Shown: positions 1 to 9,413, numbered from the stretch's first letter. The stretch is DNA of 64,000 nt from Ferrovibrio sp964218355 (GCF_964218355.1 NZ_CAXPMC010000016.1:248001-312000); one strand, 5' to 3'. Numbers and translations are program-made. Notes: generated by a model from the letters alone, not told the origin.

Positions 1-1233
1 GAGCACGACATGGGGGATGGCGATCGGCAAGAAGGCAAATACATCGACCAGCTGGCCGACAACACCCTTGGTGCGCAGCGCCACATAGGCGACCAGCAGG
101 CTGAATGCCACCGTGATCGTGGAGCCGACCAGCACGACGATGACGGTGTTGCCGAACGAGGTCTGGAACACCTGCGAGTCAAACAGGCGCCAGTAGTTGT
201 TCAATGAAATGGCCTGCAATGCGCCAATCGACGGCAGCCGGTAGAAGGGCAGCAGGCTGGCCCAGGCCAGGATTAACACCGGTGCCAGCGCCATCAGGAA
301 GAAGACGGACGAATAGAGATAGACGCCGAACCGCTTCAGGCCCAGCGGTGTCATCACATGGCGATAGTTCTTGCCCGAAATGACTGAGAATTTCTCCGCC
401 ATCCGTGTCAGGTGCCGATACAGGATCATGAAGCCGACGGCGATGATGACGAGGAAGACGCCGAAAGCCGCGGCCAGATTATAGTTCGGCACACCGAGAT
501 CGGCAGTGCTGAGTAGGAAGATGCGCGTGCTGAGCACATGGATACCAGCCGTCAGACCGATGGTCAGCGGAATATCGAACACCTGAATCATGATCATCAC
601 GGTGTAGATCACCACCGAGAGCAGGCCCGGCAGCAGGATCGGCATGATGATATGCATCAGGCGCCGCATCGGATGGACGCCGGCGAGGATGGCCGGGAAT
701 TCCAGCTTGTAGTCGAGATTGCGGATGACGCCGGACAACATCAGGTAGACGGTCGGGGTCAGCAGGAAGGCGCTGATGAAGACCATCATGCCCATGCTGT
801 AGATATTCACCGGACCGTAATTGGACTCGAGATTGAAGAACTGCCGCAGCAGGTGATTGAAATAGCCGTTGTTCGGGTTGAGCAGCAGTGTCCAGCCAAA
901 GCCCTGGATGATGGGCGGCAGGCCCATCACGGTCATCATCAGCACGCGCGTCGTGGTCTTGTATTTGAAGTCAGTGCGTTCCGTGATCCAGGCCCAGATC
1001 GAGGCGAGAATCGTGGTGAGACCGATGGTGCCACCGACATAGACGCTGGTATTGCCGAGCAGGACCGGCAGGTCGTCCTGCATGAACAGCTTGATGAAAT
1101 TGTCGAGCGTGAACTCGCCGCTCGCCAGACCGTAGGTGCCGACGTGGTGAAAGCTCGTCATCAAAAGTACCGTCAGTGGCATCACCGTGAGCCACATGAG
1201 CAATACTGCCGCCAATCCTACCAGTACGACCAT
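1..1233 (-). CDS. Fe3+/thiamine-type ABC transporter permease (partial)
   Basis: Inner-membrane permease of a binding-protein-dependent importer of the FbpB/AfuB type. The visible 411 codons translate into several hydrophobic segments, beginning MVVLVGLAAVLLMWLTVMPL. A first permease half carries a long run of membrane segments and the start of a second half follows, as in two-domain FbpB proteins of about 550 residues. The C-terminus lies beyond base 1 of the window. The ATG at 1233 is preceded by GGTGGA at suitable spacing. The gene follows the ATPase gene by 45 bp and is the last visible gene of the operon that starts with the binding protein at 6873. Ferric iron is the textbook substrate, but the neighbouring oxygenase and hydrolase suggest an organic substrate; that is inference. 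Confidence 0.85.
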   Translation of the reverse strand, partial: MVVLVGLAAVLLMWLTVMPLTVLLMTSFHHVGTYGLASGEFTLDNFIKLFMQDDLPVLLGNTSVYVGGTIGLTTILASIWAWITERTDFKYKTTTRVLMMTVMGLPPIIQGFGWTLLLNPNNGYFNHLLRQFFNLESNYGPVNIYSMGMMVFISAFLLTPTVYLMLSGVIRNLDYKLEFPAILAGVHPMRRLMHIIMPILLPGLLSVVIYTVMIMIQVFDIPLTIGLTAGIHVLSTRIFLLSTADLGVPNYNLAAAFGVFLVIIAVGFMILYRHLTRMAEKFSVISGKNYRHVMTPLGLKRFGVYLYSSVFFLMALAPVLILAWASLLPFYRLPSIGALQAISLNNYWRLFDSQVFQTSFGNTVIVVLVGSTITVAFSLLVAYVALRTKGVVGQLVDVFAFLPIAIPHVVL

Positions 1234-1278
1234 TACTGCACTTCCACCAAAAGAGAGAGCCTGCCCGCTTCAATCGCC

Positions 1279-2373
1279 TCAGAAATAATGAATATGCTCA
1301 GGCGCGTAAGAGACCCTGACTTTTTGCGCGAGCGTATCGACGCGCGAGTCGACATAGACCGAGATCATCTGATTCCCGATATCGCAGACCAGTTCGACCT
1401 GTCCGCCGAAGAAGGCGCGCTGGTCGACCGGGAGATTGACAGCATTGACGGTATTCGGCGGCGGTTCGAACTCGAAGTCCTGCTGGCGCAGAACCAGCGT
1501 GACGGCATCACCCTGAACCGGCGCGGTCGCCTTGCTCTTCACGAGCAGCTTGCCGAGCTGCGTATCGGCCAGGAACCGGCCCGAGGCAGGCTCGACCGAT
1601 TCAACCGTTGCCTCGATCAGGTTCGGGGACCCGATGAAGTCGGCAACGAAGCGGTTGTTCGGTTCGAAATAGATTTCGCGCGGGGTGCCGATCTGTTCGA
1701 TGCGGCCCTCGCTCATCACCGCGATCACATCCGACATCGACAGCGCCTCGCGCTGGTCGTGAGTGACATAGACCGCTGTCACCCCCTCGCTGGTCACGAT
1801 GGAGCGGATTTCCTTCTGCATGCTTTCGCGCAGCGTGGCATCCAGGTTCGACAGCGGCTCGTCCAGCAGCAGCAGCGACGGCTTCTGCACCAGGGCACGC
1901 GCCAGTGAGACACGCTGCTGCTGCCCGCCGCTCAGCAGCGGAGCCGCGCGATCGATAAGGGCTTCCAGATGCACCTTGGCCACGGCCTTGCGGGCTTCCT
2001 CGCGGCGCTGCTGGGTGTTGGTGATCCGCTTGACGCCATGATGGATAGGGAATTCCACATTCTCGCGCACCGTCATATGCGGCCAGATCGCGTAGCTCTG
2101 GAACACCATCGAGATGTCACGGCCGGCCGACGGCACCTGGATTTTGCGGACATGATCGTAGATGGTGCGGCCGTTCAGGGTGATGCTGCCTGCGGTCGGA
2201 TCATCCAGGCCGGCGATCATGTTCAGCAGCGTCGATTTCCCGCAGCCGCTCGGCCCCAGCAGGGTCAGGAAGGCACCGGTCGGAATCTCCAGGCTCACAT
2301 TGTCGAGCGCGAGCGCACGGCCGCCGATCGTGTTGGGATAAATCTTGGAAACGCCTTCAATCTTCAGACCCAT
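1279..2373 (-). CDS. ABC transporter ATP-binding protein, FbpC/PotA-like
   Basis: This 364-residue ATPase energises the adjacent permease. Visible motifs are Walker A GPSGCGKST near residue 40, the signature LSGGQQQRVSLARAL, Walker B LLLLDEP and the switch histidine in VYVTHDQ. A C-terminal extension from about residue 240 has the TOBE-like regulatory fold expected in the FbpC/PotA/UgpC class. It lies 10 bp downstream of the Gfo/Idh oxidoreductase and upstream of the permease, so it belongs to the same transcript. Class assignment is firm; substrate cannot be read from the ATPase. Confidence 0.93.
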   Translation of the reverse strand: MGLKIEGVSKIYPNTIGGRALALDNVSLEIPTGAFLTLLGPSGCGKSTLLNMIAGLDDPTAGSITLNGRTIYDHVRKIQVPSAGRDISMVFQSYAIWPHMTVRENVEFPIHHGVKRITNTQQRREEARKAVAKVHLEALIDRAAPLLSGGQQQRVSLARALVQKPSLLLLDEPLSNLDATLRESMQKEIRSIVTSEGVTAVYVTHDQREALSMSDVIAVMSEGRIEQIGTPREIYFEPNNRFVADFIGSPNLIEATVESVEPASGRFLADTQLGKLLVKSKATAPVQGDAVTLVLRQQDFEFEPPPNTVNAVNLPVDQRAFFGGQVELVCDIGNQMISVYVDSRVDTLAQKVRVSYAPEHIHYF

Positions 2374-2383
2374 AACCTATCCC

Positions 2384-3550
2384 TCACACCTCAACCGGTT
2401 GCCCGGTTTTGGATGACTCCAGAATGGCGAGACAGACCGCCACCGTATTCCGTCCCCAGGCCGCATCGCGCATGACCGGCTTGCGCCCGGCCATCGCATC
2501 CACCAGTTCATCGATCGTGTCGCCCTGGCCGAAGCTGCCGCGGCCGACCATGGCGTCGACCTCGCGGATGCCTTCATTGCCATAGATCAGCACGCCGGTC
2601 GGCGAGGGACGCAGATCGCCCTGCTCGCAGGTGGCGACCATGATGCCGAAATGCGGCTGCTGACGGCCGATTTCGCCGGCGGCAAAACCCTTGGAAATCG
2701 GGCCGCCATAGCCGTAGCGCTGCACCCGCATGGCGGCCTCGCCACCGGCCGGCAGCTCGCTCAGCACGCGGCGCGAGTTGCCATGGTTCGGCGTCTTCTT
2801 GCGGCCGCCTTCGGCCACCCAGAACTGCAGCTCGTCGCTGTCGAAATGGTCGTAGCCGCTGTAGACCAGCGAGGCACTCACGCCATTGGACAGCTTCAGC
2901 AGGGCCGTGCAATGCCCCTGCGTCGGCCGCTTCGGATCGAGAATGCCAGCGATGGCATGCACCGAGGTGATGGTCTGGCCGGAGATCGCCTTGATCGAGT
3001 CGATCTGGTGCGGCAGCTGGTTGAACACGATGCCGCCACCCTTGTAGGTATCCAGCTCTTCCGGACGCCGTGGGCGATACAGGAAGTCGGTGTAGTTCCA
3101 GCAGTTGATCATCGCCAGGCGGCCGACGTCGCCGCTGTCGATGATATGCCGCATCGTCTTGATCACCGGATCGTGGCTGCGGGAATGACCGACAACGAGA
3201 TGCACGCCGCGATCCTTGACGGCGGCGATCATCCGGTCTGCATCGCTCAGCGACAGCGTCAGCGGCTTTTCGACAATGATGTTGACGCCATGCTCGGCAG
3301 CCAGCAGCACATGCTCGCAATGATACTGATGCGGCGACGCGATATAGACTGCATCCGGCTTCACGCTGGCCAGCAGCTCGTTCAGGCTGGCAAAGGTCGG
3401 AATCTGGAAGTCGGCGCCAAATTTCTCGCGGGTCTCGGCATTCGGATCGCAGGCAGCAATGATTTCCACGTCCGGATGGGCCTTCATCGCCGGCGCCATC
3501 AGCACCGAACCGGCAAAGCCAAGACCGCAGATTGCGAACCGTACTTTCAT
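2384..3550 (-). CDS. Gfo/Idh/MocA family NAD(P)-dependent oxidoreductase
   Basis: The 388-residue product begins MKVRFAICGLGFAGSVLMAPAM, a Rossmann GxGxxG-type nucleotide-binding start. The family motif EKPLTLSLSDADRM follows near residue 95, in place of the usual EKP-Lxxxxxxa. Family members oxidise or reduce hydroxyl groups of sugars and cyclic polyols, and some act on phthalate-type diols. The start at 3550 is chosen because GGGGGAC lies a few bases upstream; an in-frame ATG at 3574 would add eight unconserved residues. It is cotranscribed with the Rieske oxygenase and hydrolase, so a role in dehydrogenating an oxygenated intermediate is plausible but inferred. Confidence 0.88.
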   Translation of the reverse strand: MKVRFAICGLGFAGSVLMAPAMKAHPDVEIIAACDPNAETREKFGADFQIPTFASLNELLASVKPDAVYIASPHQYHCEHVLLAAEHGVNIIVEKPLTLSLSDADRMIAAVKDRGVHLVVGHSRSHDPVIKTMRHIIDSGDVGRLAMINCWNYTDFLYRPRRPEELDTYKGGGIVFNQLPHQIDSIKAISGQTITSVHAIAGILDPKRPTQGHCTALLKLSNGVSASLVYSGYDHFDSDELQFWVAEGGRKKTPNHGNSRRVLSELPAGGEAAMRVQRYGYGGPISKGFAAGEIGRQQPHFGIMVATCEQGDLRPSPTGVLIYGNEGIREVDAMVGRGSFGQGDTIDELVDAMAGRKPVMRDAAWGRNTVAVCLAILESSKTGQPVEV

Positions 3551-3574
3551 ATTGTCCCCCATACTGGACTCCAA

Positions 3575-4432
3575 CTACGCGGCGGCTTTGGTGCGGCCGG
3601 ACAGGTTCTTCAGGAAGCTGCCGAGATGCTCGGTAAAGAGTTCGGCCTGCTCGGTCTGCGGCCAGTGTCCGCAATCCGGCATGAATACAAATTCTGCATT
3701 GGCAAAGCGGCGGATGGCCTCATAGCCGACCTGCACCGGGATGCTGCGATCGTTCATGCCCCAGATGATCAGTGTCGGTCCCGGGATCATCACATTGGCA
3801 ATATCGTCGCCGATGACGTTGCCGGCCTCCCGGCGCGCCGCAATGGGATCCCAGTTCTTGCCGGCGATCATGCCATGGCGCAGCGCGACCAGATCGGGGG
3901 TCAGCTTGTCGGCCGAATAGAACGTATTGCGCGACACTTTCTCAACACTCTCAAGCGTCGGCTCCAGGCTGGAGAACCGGCCGCGCAGCGCATTGATGGC
4001 CGCCTCGCCTTCGGGGGACAGCGGGAAATGCGGATATGGCGCAACAGAGACAATTGCTGCGATCGTGAATGGCAGCGAGGCCTCGCGGATCCGCATCATG
4101 GTCGCCAGCAGGCCGCCGATGGAATTCCCTACCAGGATGACATCCTGAAGCTGGAGCGCCTCGATGAAGGCGACCGCATGCCGATACCGGAACTCGATGG
4201 AATGGTCGGTGGGCGCATCGCTGTGGCCAAAGCCAGGCTGATCATAGGCGATGACGTCGTAACCCATTCCGCTCAGGGCGTTGAAGGTCACACCCCAGTT
4301 CACATCCGAGCAGGCGCCCGGCGCGCCGCCATGCAGCAGCAGCACCGTCGGGCCGGAGCCCTCGCGATAATACCCGGTGTTGATGCCCAGGATTTTGACG
4401 TCGCGCCGCGTGCGATTGATTCCGGCCGGCAT
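3575..4432 (-). CDS. alpha/beta hydrolase, meta-cleavage-product hydrolase-like
   Basis: Single-domain alpha/beta hydrolase of 285 residues. The oxyanion motif LLHGGAPGACS lies near residues 32-42, the nucleophile elbow GNSIGG places Ser104, and the acid and base of the triad are seen in WGMNDRSIPV and PDCGHWPQ. HGGAPG and GNSIGG resemble BphD/MhpC carbon-carbon bond hydrolases acting on ring-fission products. The start overlaps the Rieske gene stop as TGATG, implying translational coupling. Together with the oxygenase this suggests breakdown of an oxygenated cyclic compound. No ring-cleavage dioxygenase is visible here, so an ester or lactone hydrolase is an alternative. Confidence 0.87.
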   Translation of the reverse strand: MPAGINRTRRDVKILGINTGYYREGSGPTVLLLHGGAPGACSDVNWGVTFNALSGMGYDVIAYDQPGFGHSDAPTDHSIEFRYRHAVAFIEALQLQDVILVGNSIGGLLATMMRIREASLPFTIAAIVSVAPYPHFPLSPEGEAAINALRGRFSSLEPTLESVEKVSRNTFYSADKLTPDLVALRHGMIAGKNWDPIAARREAGNVIGDDIANVMIPGPTLIIWGMNDRSIPVQVGYEAIRRFANAEFVFMPDCGHWPQTEQAELFTEHLGSFLKNLSGRTKAAA

Positions 4433-5700
4433 CAGGCCAATCCCTGGGCGGCGAGGAAGTCGTCCACTCCGTCCATCGGCAGCACGACGTCGACCGGGTC
4501 GACGGCAAAGGCCGTGCCATCCGCGATCCTCTCGCGGAATTTCGCGATGCCGCCCTCGGCTTCCAGGATGTCCAGCACGCGGCGACGCGCCGTCACGATG
4601 GCGATGTCGCTGGAGATCAGCATCTCCTTCGAGCGATCGGCGATGCGGCCCATGCCTTCCTGCATCGCGCGATCCTGGTCGTTGACGCCGTAGATACCGG
4701 TGGTGCTGAAGGTCTGCTGCAGTTCGCGGTCGATCAGATAGTTGTTGTCCATGCGCCGCCGCGGAATCCAGGTGTCGATCATGCTGCCGGTGTTGAGCTG
4801 ATGCGGCTTGTATTCATATTCCGGCGGGAAGGCCGCGCCCTTGGCGACAAAGTCGAGGAACGGCTGCTGCAGCGGCTGGTCCTTGGAATAGCTGAAGTCC
4901 CAGCAATAGGTGTTCTCGTTGTCGATCGGAATCCAGGCCCGACCGCCGATCGGCCAGGCCGCGCTCGGAATCAGCGAGAACATCGGCGCCATCCACTGTG
5001 TGATGCGCCAGTAGAATTCGTTGTCCGCATTGCGGCGGGCAATCGACATGAAGCCCGCATTGGTGTCACGGATGAAGTATTTGGGCGACGGATCCGAATA
5101 GGTGTAGTGGCGGTGCACACGGGTCGAGGTCGCATTGGCATTGGTGCGATGCAGGCAAGACACATGCGAGGAATCGATTTCGCCTTCCGCGCCCTGGAAC
5201 CAGTTGGTTTCCTGCAGCCAGACCGTGGCGAGGAACTGATCCTGCGGCAGGTCGATCCAGGGGAATTTGGGCAGCGCCGGCGGCTCGCCGGAACCCATGA
5301 ACACCCAGACGATGCCGGCCTTTTCCTGAACCTGGTACGACCGCATCTTCACATTGCGGCACAGGTTCTTGTTCGGCTCATTCATCATTTCGGTGCATTT
5401 GCCGTTCTCGTCATACACCCAGCCGTGATAGGCGCAGCGGATGCCCTCTTCTTCCATCTTGCCGAAGAAGAGTGGTGCGCCACGATGGGCGCACCGCGAC
5501 TGGATGATACCGGCCTTGCCGCTGCCGACACGAATGGCGAGAAGCTCTTCGCCCAGCAGCTTGAGACGGACCGGACTGCAGCCGGGATTGGGAAGCTGCG
5601 CAGACAGCAGGGCGGGCAGCCACATGGACCTGAAAAGCTCGCCACCCGGCGTCCCCGCATCGACCGAACACAGAAGCCGGTTCTTTTCCACTGAAAGCAT
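4432..5700 (-). CDS. Rieske non-heme iron oxygenase, alpha subunit
   Basis: Terminal oxygenase subunit of 422 residues. The N-terminal Rieske domain holds Cys70-x-His72 and Cys89-x2-His92 for the [2Fe-2S] cluster (CAHRG ... CAYHGW). The catalytic domain has the mononuclear-iron segment EIDSSHVSCLHR near residue 175. Length and layout match phthalate 4,5-dioxygenase and vanillate-demethylase-type homomeric oxygenases, which need only one reductase. The FMN/[2Fe-2S] reductase at 9505-10467, transcribed divergently beyond the LysR gene, is the obvious electron donor. A GGAGGAG ribosome site precedes the ATG. The substrate cannot be named. Confidence 0.93.
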   Translation of the reverse strand: MLSVEKNRLLCSVDAGTPGGELFRSMWLPALLSAQLPNPGCSPVRLKLLGEELLAIRVGSGKAGIIQSRCAHRGAPLFFGKMEEEGIRCAYHGWVYDENGKCTEMMNEPNKNLCRNVKMRSYQVQEKAGIVWVFMGSGEPPALPKFPWIDLPQDQFLATVWLQETNWFQGAEGEIDSSHVSCLHRTNANATSTRVHRHYTYSDPSPKYFIRDTNAGFMSIARRNADNEFYWRITQWMAPMFSLIPSAAWPIGGRAWIPIDNENTYCWDFSYSKDQPLQQPFLDFVAKGAAFPPEYEYKPHQLNTGSMIDTWIPRRRMDNNYLIDRELQQTFSTTGIYGVNDQDRAMQEGMGRIADRSKEMLISSDIAIVTARRRVLDILEAEGGIAKFRERIADGTAFAVDPVDVVLPMDGVDDFLAAQGLA

Positions 5701-5748
5701 ACTTTACTCCTCCCGTCCCAATTCCCTGCACTCCGGCCAACGCGCCGG

Positions 5749-6873
5749 TTACTTGCTCGGCGCGGCCGAATACACCTTGAGGATCTCCTGCTGCGCCTTC
5801 TCCAGCACGACCGTGTCTTCGTCGGACCGCGCCTCGATGACCTTGACGTTCGGATTGGCCTTGTAGATGGCCTTGGTGGTCGGCGACTCCTTGTCGCCCA
5901 GGAACGACAGGTATTCGTGCTCTTCCTGGATCTTCAGGCCTTCGGTGACCATCCAGGCCGAGAACAGCTTGCCGAGATTGGGCTGCGGCGCGTCCTTGAG
6001 CAGGAACATGAACAGTGGGCCGAGCGGCAGGTTTTCCGCCAGAACCCAATCCACCGGTGCGCCCATCTTCTTCTGCGCATCGGCCAGTGCCGTGTAGCCC
6101 ATGCCAACCGCGACTTCGCCGGTGGCGACAGCGCCGACGACGGCCGGCGGGCCGGCCTTGAAGCGCGGCTGGTTGGCCATCAGCTTCTTGGTCAGGTCAA
6201 CGGTGCCATCGACACCCAGCTCCAGCGCCAGAATGTCGAGCGGCGCGGTGGAGCGGTTCGTCATCGCGAAACGCCCCTTCCACTTCGGCTCGGTCAGCTC
6301 CTGCAGCGACTTCGGAGCATCCTTCGCCTTGAGCTGGTCGGTGTTGTAGACGATCACATAGCTCACATCCCACTGACGCAGCATGCGGCCGTGGTAACGC
6401 GGAATGATGCCGTCGACGGCAGCGGCCTTGATGGTCGGGAACAGGGTGCCGAACTCGCCGACCCAGTCCACCTTCAGATCGAGGCCGTTCTTGACGATCA
6501 TGTGTTCGTAGGTGCTGTAGCCGAAGCCGCCGATCACGGTCGGCAGTGGCACCTTCGCCTTGGCCTGCTCAACGACACGCGGCGCGGCGACAGCGGAGGT
6601 CAGCGGCAGCCATTCCCAGTCGAGCTTGATGTTAAAGCGCTTCTGGAAGGCATCCATGATGGCCTTCTGGGCGCTCTCGCCCTTCGGCGAGCTGATCATG
6701 TTGACGAACTTGCCCTGGGTGGCTTCCTTGCGGGCCGCTTCGATGATGGCCTGCGACGGATCAGCAGAGGCCGAAGTCGGCGCGAAGAGCATGACACCCA
6801 CGGCCGTTGCGGCCAGCGACAGCGTCATGGAACGGAAAGCCGATGTAGCGAACTTCGTAACGACAGTATGCAT
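5749..6873 (-). CDS. Periplasmic substrate-binding protein, FbpA/ThiB-like
   Basis: First gene of the oxygenase/transporter operon. The 374-residue product starts with a Sec signal peptide (basic MHTVVTKFATSAFRS, then a hydrophobic stretch, then ASA before DPSQAIIEAARKEATQ). The mature part has the class of extracellular solute-binding proteins that serve Fe3+, thiamine and putrescine transporters, e.g. RYHGRMLRQWDVSYVIVYNTDQLK and KWKGRFAMTNRS. The start at 6873 follows an AGGGGG ribosome site; an in-frame ATG at 6900 lies before that site. It delivers ligand to the permease and ATPase at 1-2373. Whether the ligand is iron or the oxygenase substrate is open. Confidence 0.88.
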   Translation of the reverse strand: MHTVVTKFATSAFRSMTLSLAATAVGVMLFAPTSASADPSQAIIEAARKEATQGKFVNMISSPKGESAQKAIMDAFQKRFNIKLDWEWLPLTSAVAAPRVVEQAKAKVPLPTVIGGFGYSTYEHMIVKNGLDLKVDWVGEFGTLFPTIKAAAVDGIIPRYHGRMLRQWDVSYVIVYNTDQLKAKDAPKSLQELTEPKWKGRFAMTNRSTAPLDILALELGVDGTVDLTKKLMANQPRFKAGPPAVVGAVATGEVAVGMGYTALADAQKKMGAPVDWVLAENLPLGPLFMFLLKDAPQPNLGKLFSAWMVTEGLKIQEEHEYLSFLGDKESPTTKAIYKANPNVKVIEARSDEDTVVLEKAQQEILKVYSAAPSK

Positions 6874-7008
6874 CTCTGTTTTACCCCCTCTATCCATCAT
6901 TGCAGCTTGTACAAAGCACCAGATCGAACCACGCCTCGCAGTTCGACTGCTGCAAGCAGTGTTTGAGTTTTACGAAAGTGGGACAAGTCAGTTTTGTGAC
7001 CACAGTTA

Positions 7009-7025
7009 TGAGTCAAACTCATACT
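7009..7025. promoter_or_regulatory. LysR-type operator (T-N11-A box)
   Basis: ATGAGTCAAACTCAT (7009-7023) is a perfect 6-3-6 inverted repeat containing T-N11-A, the classical LysR-box pattern. It lies in the 250-bp region upstream of the binding-protein gene and downstream of lysR. The overlapping 15-mer GAGTCAAACTCATAC recurs as GAGTCAGGCTCATAC at 9230. Binding by the adjacent LysR protein is inferred. Confidence 0.6.
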
Positions 7026-7126
7026 TCCAATGTCGTGCTCAATAAGCATTCCAACGCCGCAAAATGCAGCATCAGCATTGCGCGAGAATCGATCTGTGAC
7101 CGCAGCTTTGAAGTGCGTCACAGCTC

Positions 7127-8122
7127 TCATTCATTCGTACGCCGATATTCCTTTGCTTCCTCCGTCAGCCATTGCCTGAACAGGCGTACCTTTCTCGATT
7201 CCGCTTCGCGTTTGCGATACAGCAGGTAGTATTCGCCGGCACTCGCGGCCTTGTGGAACAGGCTCTGAAGATTTCCGAGCGCGAGTTCCTGCTCGATCAG
7301 AACTTCCGGCAGTACTGCAATCCCCTTGCCTTCCAGCGCGGCCTGCAGACTCATGAAGAAATGGCCAAACGAGAGTTTCTTCCGCGCAGCAATCGGCGGA
7401 AGGCCGCCAATCCGGCACCAGTCATCCCACGCGCTGGCACGCGTCAGCGTGGTGATCAGGGGAAACTTGACCAGGTCTTCGGGCCGCGACGGCGGCGTCA
7501 GCAGGCGCGAATTGCAGACCGCGACCAGCTTGTCGGCGAATAATCGCTGGCCCTCGATCCCTTCGACGTCAGCCAGCATTTCCAGGTCGATCTTGGCCAG
7601 ATCGGCTCCGGTCTCGTCGCCGGCGTGTTTGGCGTGGCAGAAGGATTCGTTTTCACTTTCGCCTTCGAACTTCCCGACACGAATGGCGACATCGACCTGG
7701 TTGTCGTTGAAATCGACCGCCTCGATGGATGAGATCAGGTGGATTTCGGCATCCGGATAATATTGCGAAAACCGGTGCAGGCGCGGCGCCAGCCAGCGCA
7801 TGCCGAGCGTGGGCAGCACATTCAGGCGCAACACGCTGTCGTTGCGGCGATTGAGCAGCTGTTTGCTGCCTTCCTCGATCAGGCTGAAACCGATCGAGAT
7901 CCGCTCATAGAGCTGTTTCCCCTCGGCGGACAGGATCACGGCCCGTCCACGGCGCAGGAAGAGTTCACATTCGAAGGTTTCTTCCAGATTCTTGATGTGG
8001 CGGCTGACCGCACTTTGCGTCACGCAGAGTTCCTCGGCCGCCTTGCTGAAGCTGAGGTGTCGCGCTGCACTTTCGAAGGCCCGCAGGGCCAGAAGTGGCG
8101 GCAAAGTGCGGTTCGAGGTCAT
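7127..8122 (-). CDS. LysR family transcriptional regulator
   Basis: The 331-residue protein has an N-terminal winged helix-turn-helix (LLALRAFESAARHLSFSKAAEELCVTQSAVSRHIKNLE, residues about 10-47) followed by a substrate-binding-like effector domain, as in GcvA-type LysR proteins. Its start overlaps the stop of the D-2-hydroxyacid dehydrogenase by ATGA, so both are cotranscribed. It sits between the oxygenase operon and the divergent reductase gene, and ATGAGT-type inverted repeats occur in both promoter regions, making it the likely local activator. The inducer is unknown. Confidence 0.93.
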   Translation of the reverse strand: MTSNRTLPPLLALRAFESAARHLSFSKAAEELCVTQSAVSRHIKNLEETFECELFLRRGRAVILSAEGKQLYERISIGFSLIEEGSKQLLNRRNDSVLRLNVLPTLGMRWLAPRLHRFSQYYPDAEIHLISSIEAVDFNDNQVDVAIRVGKFEGESENESFCHAKHAGDETGADLAKIDLEMLADVEGIEGQRLFADKLVAVCNSRLLTPPSRPEDLVKFPLITTLTRASAWDDWCRIGGLPPIAARKKLSFGHFFMSLQAALEGKGIAVLPEVLIEQELALGNLQSLFHKAASAGEYYLLYRKREAESRKVRLFRQWLTEEAKEYRRTNE

Positions 8123-9033
8123 GCTGTCCCGGTCAGTCGTGTGTAATGCGCCAGCGCTGCATCGATCAGGTTTTCGCTCGCTTCCTGCGTCCGGAACGCC
8201 GAATGGGCGGTCAGGGTGACATTGGGCAGGCTGATGAGCGGATGATTGGCCGGCAGCGGTTCGACCTCGAACACATCCAGCCCGGCATGTCCGATCTGGC
8301 CCGACTTCAGCGCATCGATCATGGCGGCTTCGTCGACCACCGCGCCGCGCGCCGTGTTGATCAGGATGGCGCCCTTGCGCATCTGGGTGATACGCGCGCG
8401 CGACAGGAAACCGCGGGTCTCGTCATTGAGCAGCAGATGCATCGACAGCACGTGGCTTTGCGCCAGCACCGTGTCCAGATCGGTGAATTCGACGCCCGGG
8501 CAGGATTTCGGACTGCGATTCCAGGCCAGTACCTTCATGCCGGCACCGACAGCAATACGCGCCACCTCGCCCGCGATGCCGCCGAAGCCAACCAGACCCA
8601 GAGTCTTTCCGGTCAGCTGCAGGCCGTCGGTGCGCAGCCAGTTCCCGGCGCGCACGGCACGATCCATCGGTGCCAGGCTCTTGGCCGCGGCCCACATCAA
8701 GGCAATGGCAAACTCGGCCACGGCCGTGTCGCCGTAATTCTTGATGATATCTACCGAGATGCCGATTTCGGCCAGTTCCTCGGGGCTCATGTAGCTGCGC
8801 GCGCCGGTGCCGAGGAAAATCACGTGTTTCAGCCTGGGGCACAGCCTGGCATTTTTGGTGGGAAAGCCGGTGTGATCGATGATTGCAATTTCTGCATCGG
8901 CCAGCAGGGCGGGCAGCGCATCCGGCGTGATCGACGGCTGCCGGTTCACCTGGATGCTGACACCCTGGGCGCCAGACCGGCGCTCCATGACCTCCGCGAG
9001 AGTCTCGCTCGCGTCTACAAAAACTGCTCGCAT
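8119..9033 (-). CDS. D-2-hydroxyacid dehydrogenase family protein
   Basis: NAD-dependent dehydrogenase of 304 residues. The Rossmann motif GFGGIAGEVARIA lies in the middle; the catalytic trio is visible as Arg in NTARGAVVDE, Glu in DVFEVEPLP and His in LTAHSAF. Family members interconvert 2-keto acids and D-2-hydroxy acids, or act on glyoxylate or 3-phosphoglycerate. The start at 9033 is preferred because GGAAGG stands about 9 bp upstream; an in-frame ATG at 9054 precedes that site. It is first in the lysR transcript, diverging from the reductase gene. Substrate is unassigned. Confidence 0.88.
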   Translation of the reverse strand: MRAVFVDASETLAEVMERRSGAQGVSIQVNRQPSITPDALPALLADAEIAIIDHTGFPTKNARLCPRLKHVIFLGTGARSYMSPEELAEIGISVDIIKNYGDTAVAEFAIALMWAAAKSLAPMDRAVRAGNWLRTDGLQLTGKTLGLVGFGGIAGEVARIAVGAGMKVLAWNRSPKSCPGVEFTDLDTVLAQSHVLSMHLLLNDETRGFLSRARITQMRKGAILINTARGAVVDEAAMIDALKSGQIGHAGLDVFEVEPLPANHPLISLPNVTLTAHSAFRTQEASENLIDAALAHYTRLTGTA

Positions 9034-9150
9034 GCACACTTGCCTTCCACTCATGTTTTAGTCGCGCATGCTGAGCGCGCCAACATGCAAATGAGTTGTC
9101 GATGGTATTTTCTTCAAACCCCGAAACAATTGATTTTATCGCGTTATTCC

Positions 9151-9413
9151 ATGACTCCGGCTCATACGAGACCCGCCTTGGTATGCGTAAAACTTCTAAG
9201 CACCACTTTCGGAAGATTCATGTAAGGACGAGTCAGGCTCATACTGGCGCGCGGCGCTTGCGTGGCACAAATCATCGCTCGGGAGTCAATGGATGTCGGA
9301 TGCCGAAGTGGTGCGGCGATCAACCTTAGGTATCCGGTCGATCCGGTAAGTGTCCGCCCACGCAATGAGTGGACGTGTTCCCGCAAAGAATGAGTCTATC
9401 AGGAAAACTCATT
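9151..9413. promoter_or_regulatory. Divergent promoter region with ATGAGT-type repeats
   Basis: The 471 bp between 9034 and 9504 contain no credible gene. It holds GACTCCGGCTCATAC (9153-9167), GAGTCAGGCTCATAC (9230-9244) and AATGAGT-N11-ACTCATT (9389-9395 and 9407-9413). These match the inverted repeat at 7009-7025 upstream of the oxygenase operon. Multiple LysR-family binding sites controlling both directions are inferred. Confidence 0.5.

Noticed and set aside
538..1908. 456-codon plus-strand open frame
   Set aside because: It is antisense to the permease and ATPase genes; the translation is His/Asp/Gln-rich and lacks a ribosome site, as expected from the complement of GC-rich coding DNA.
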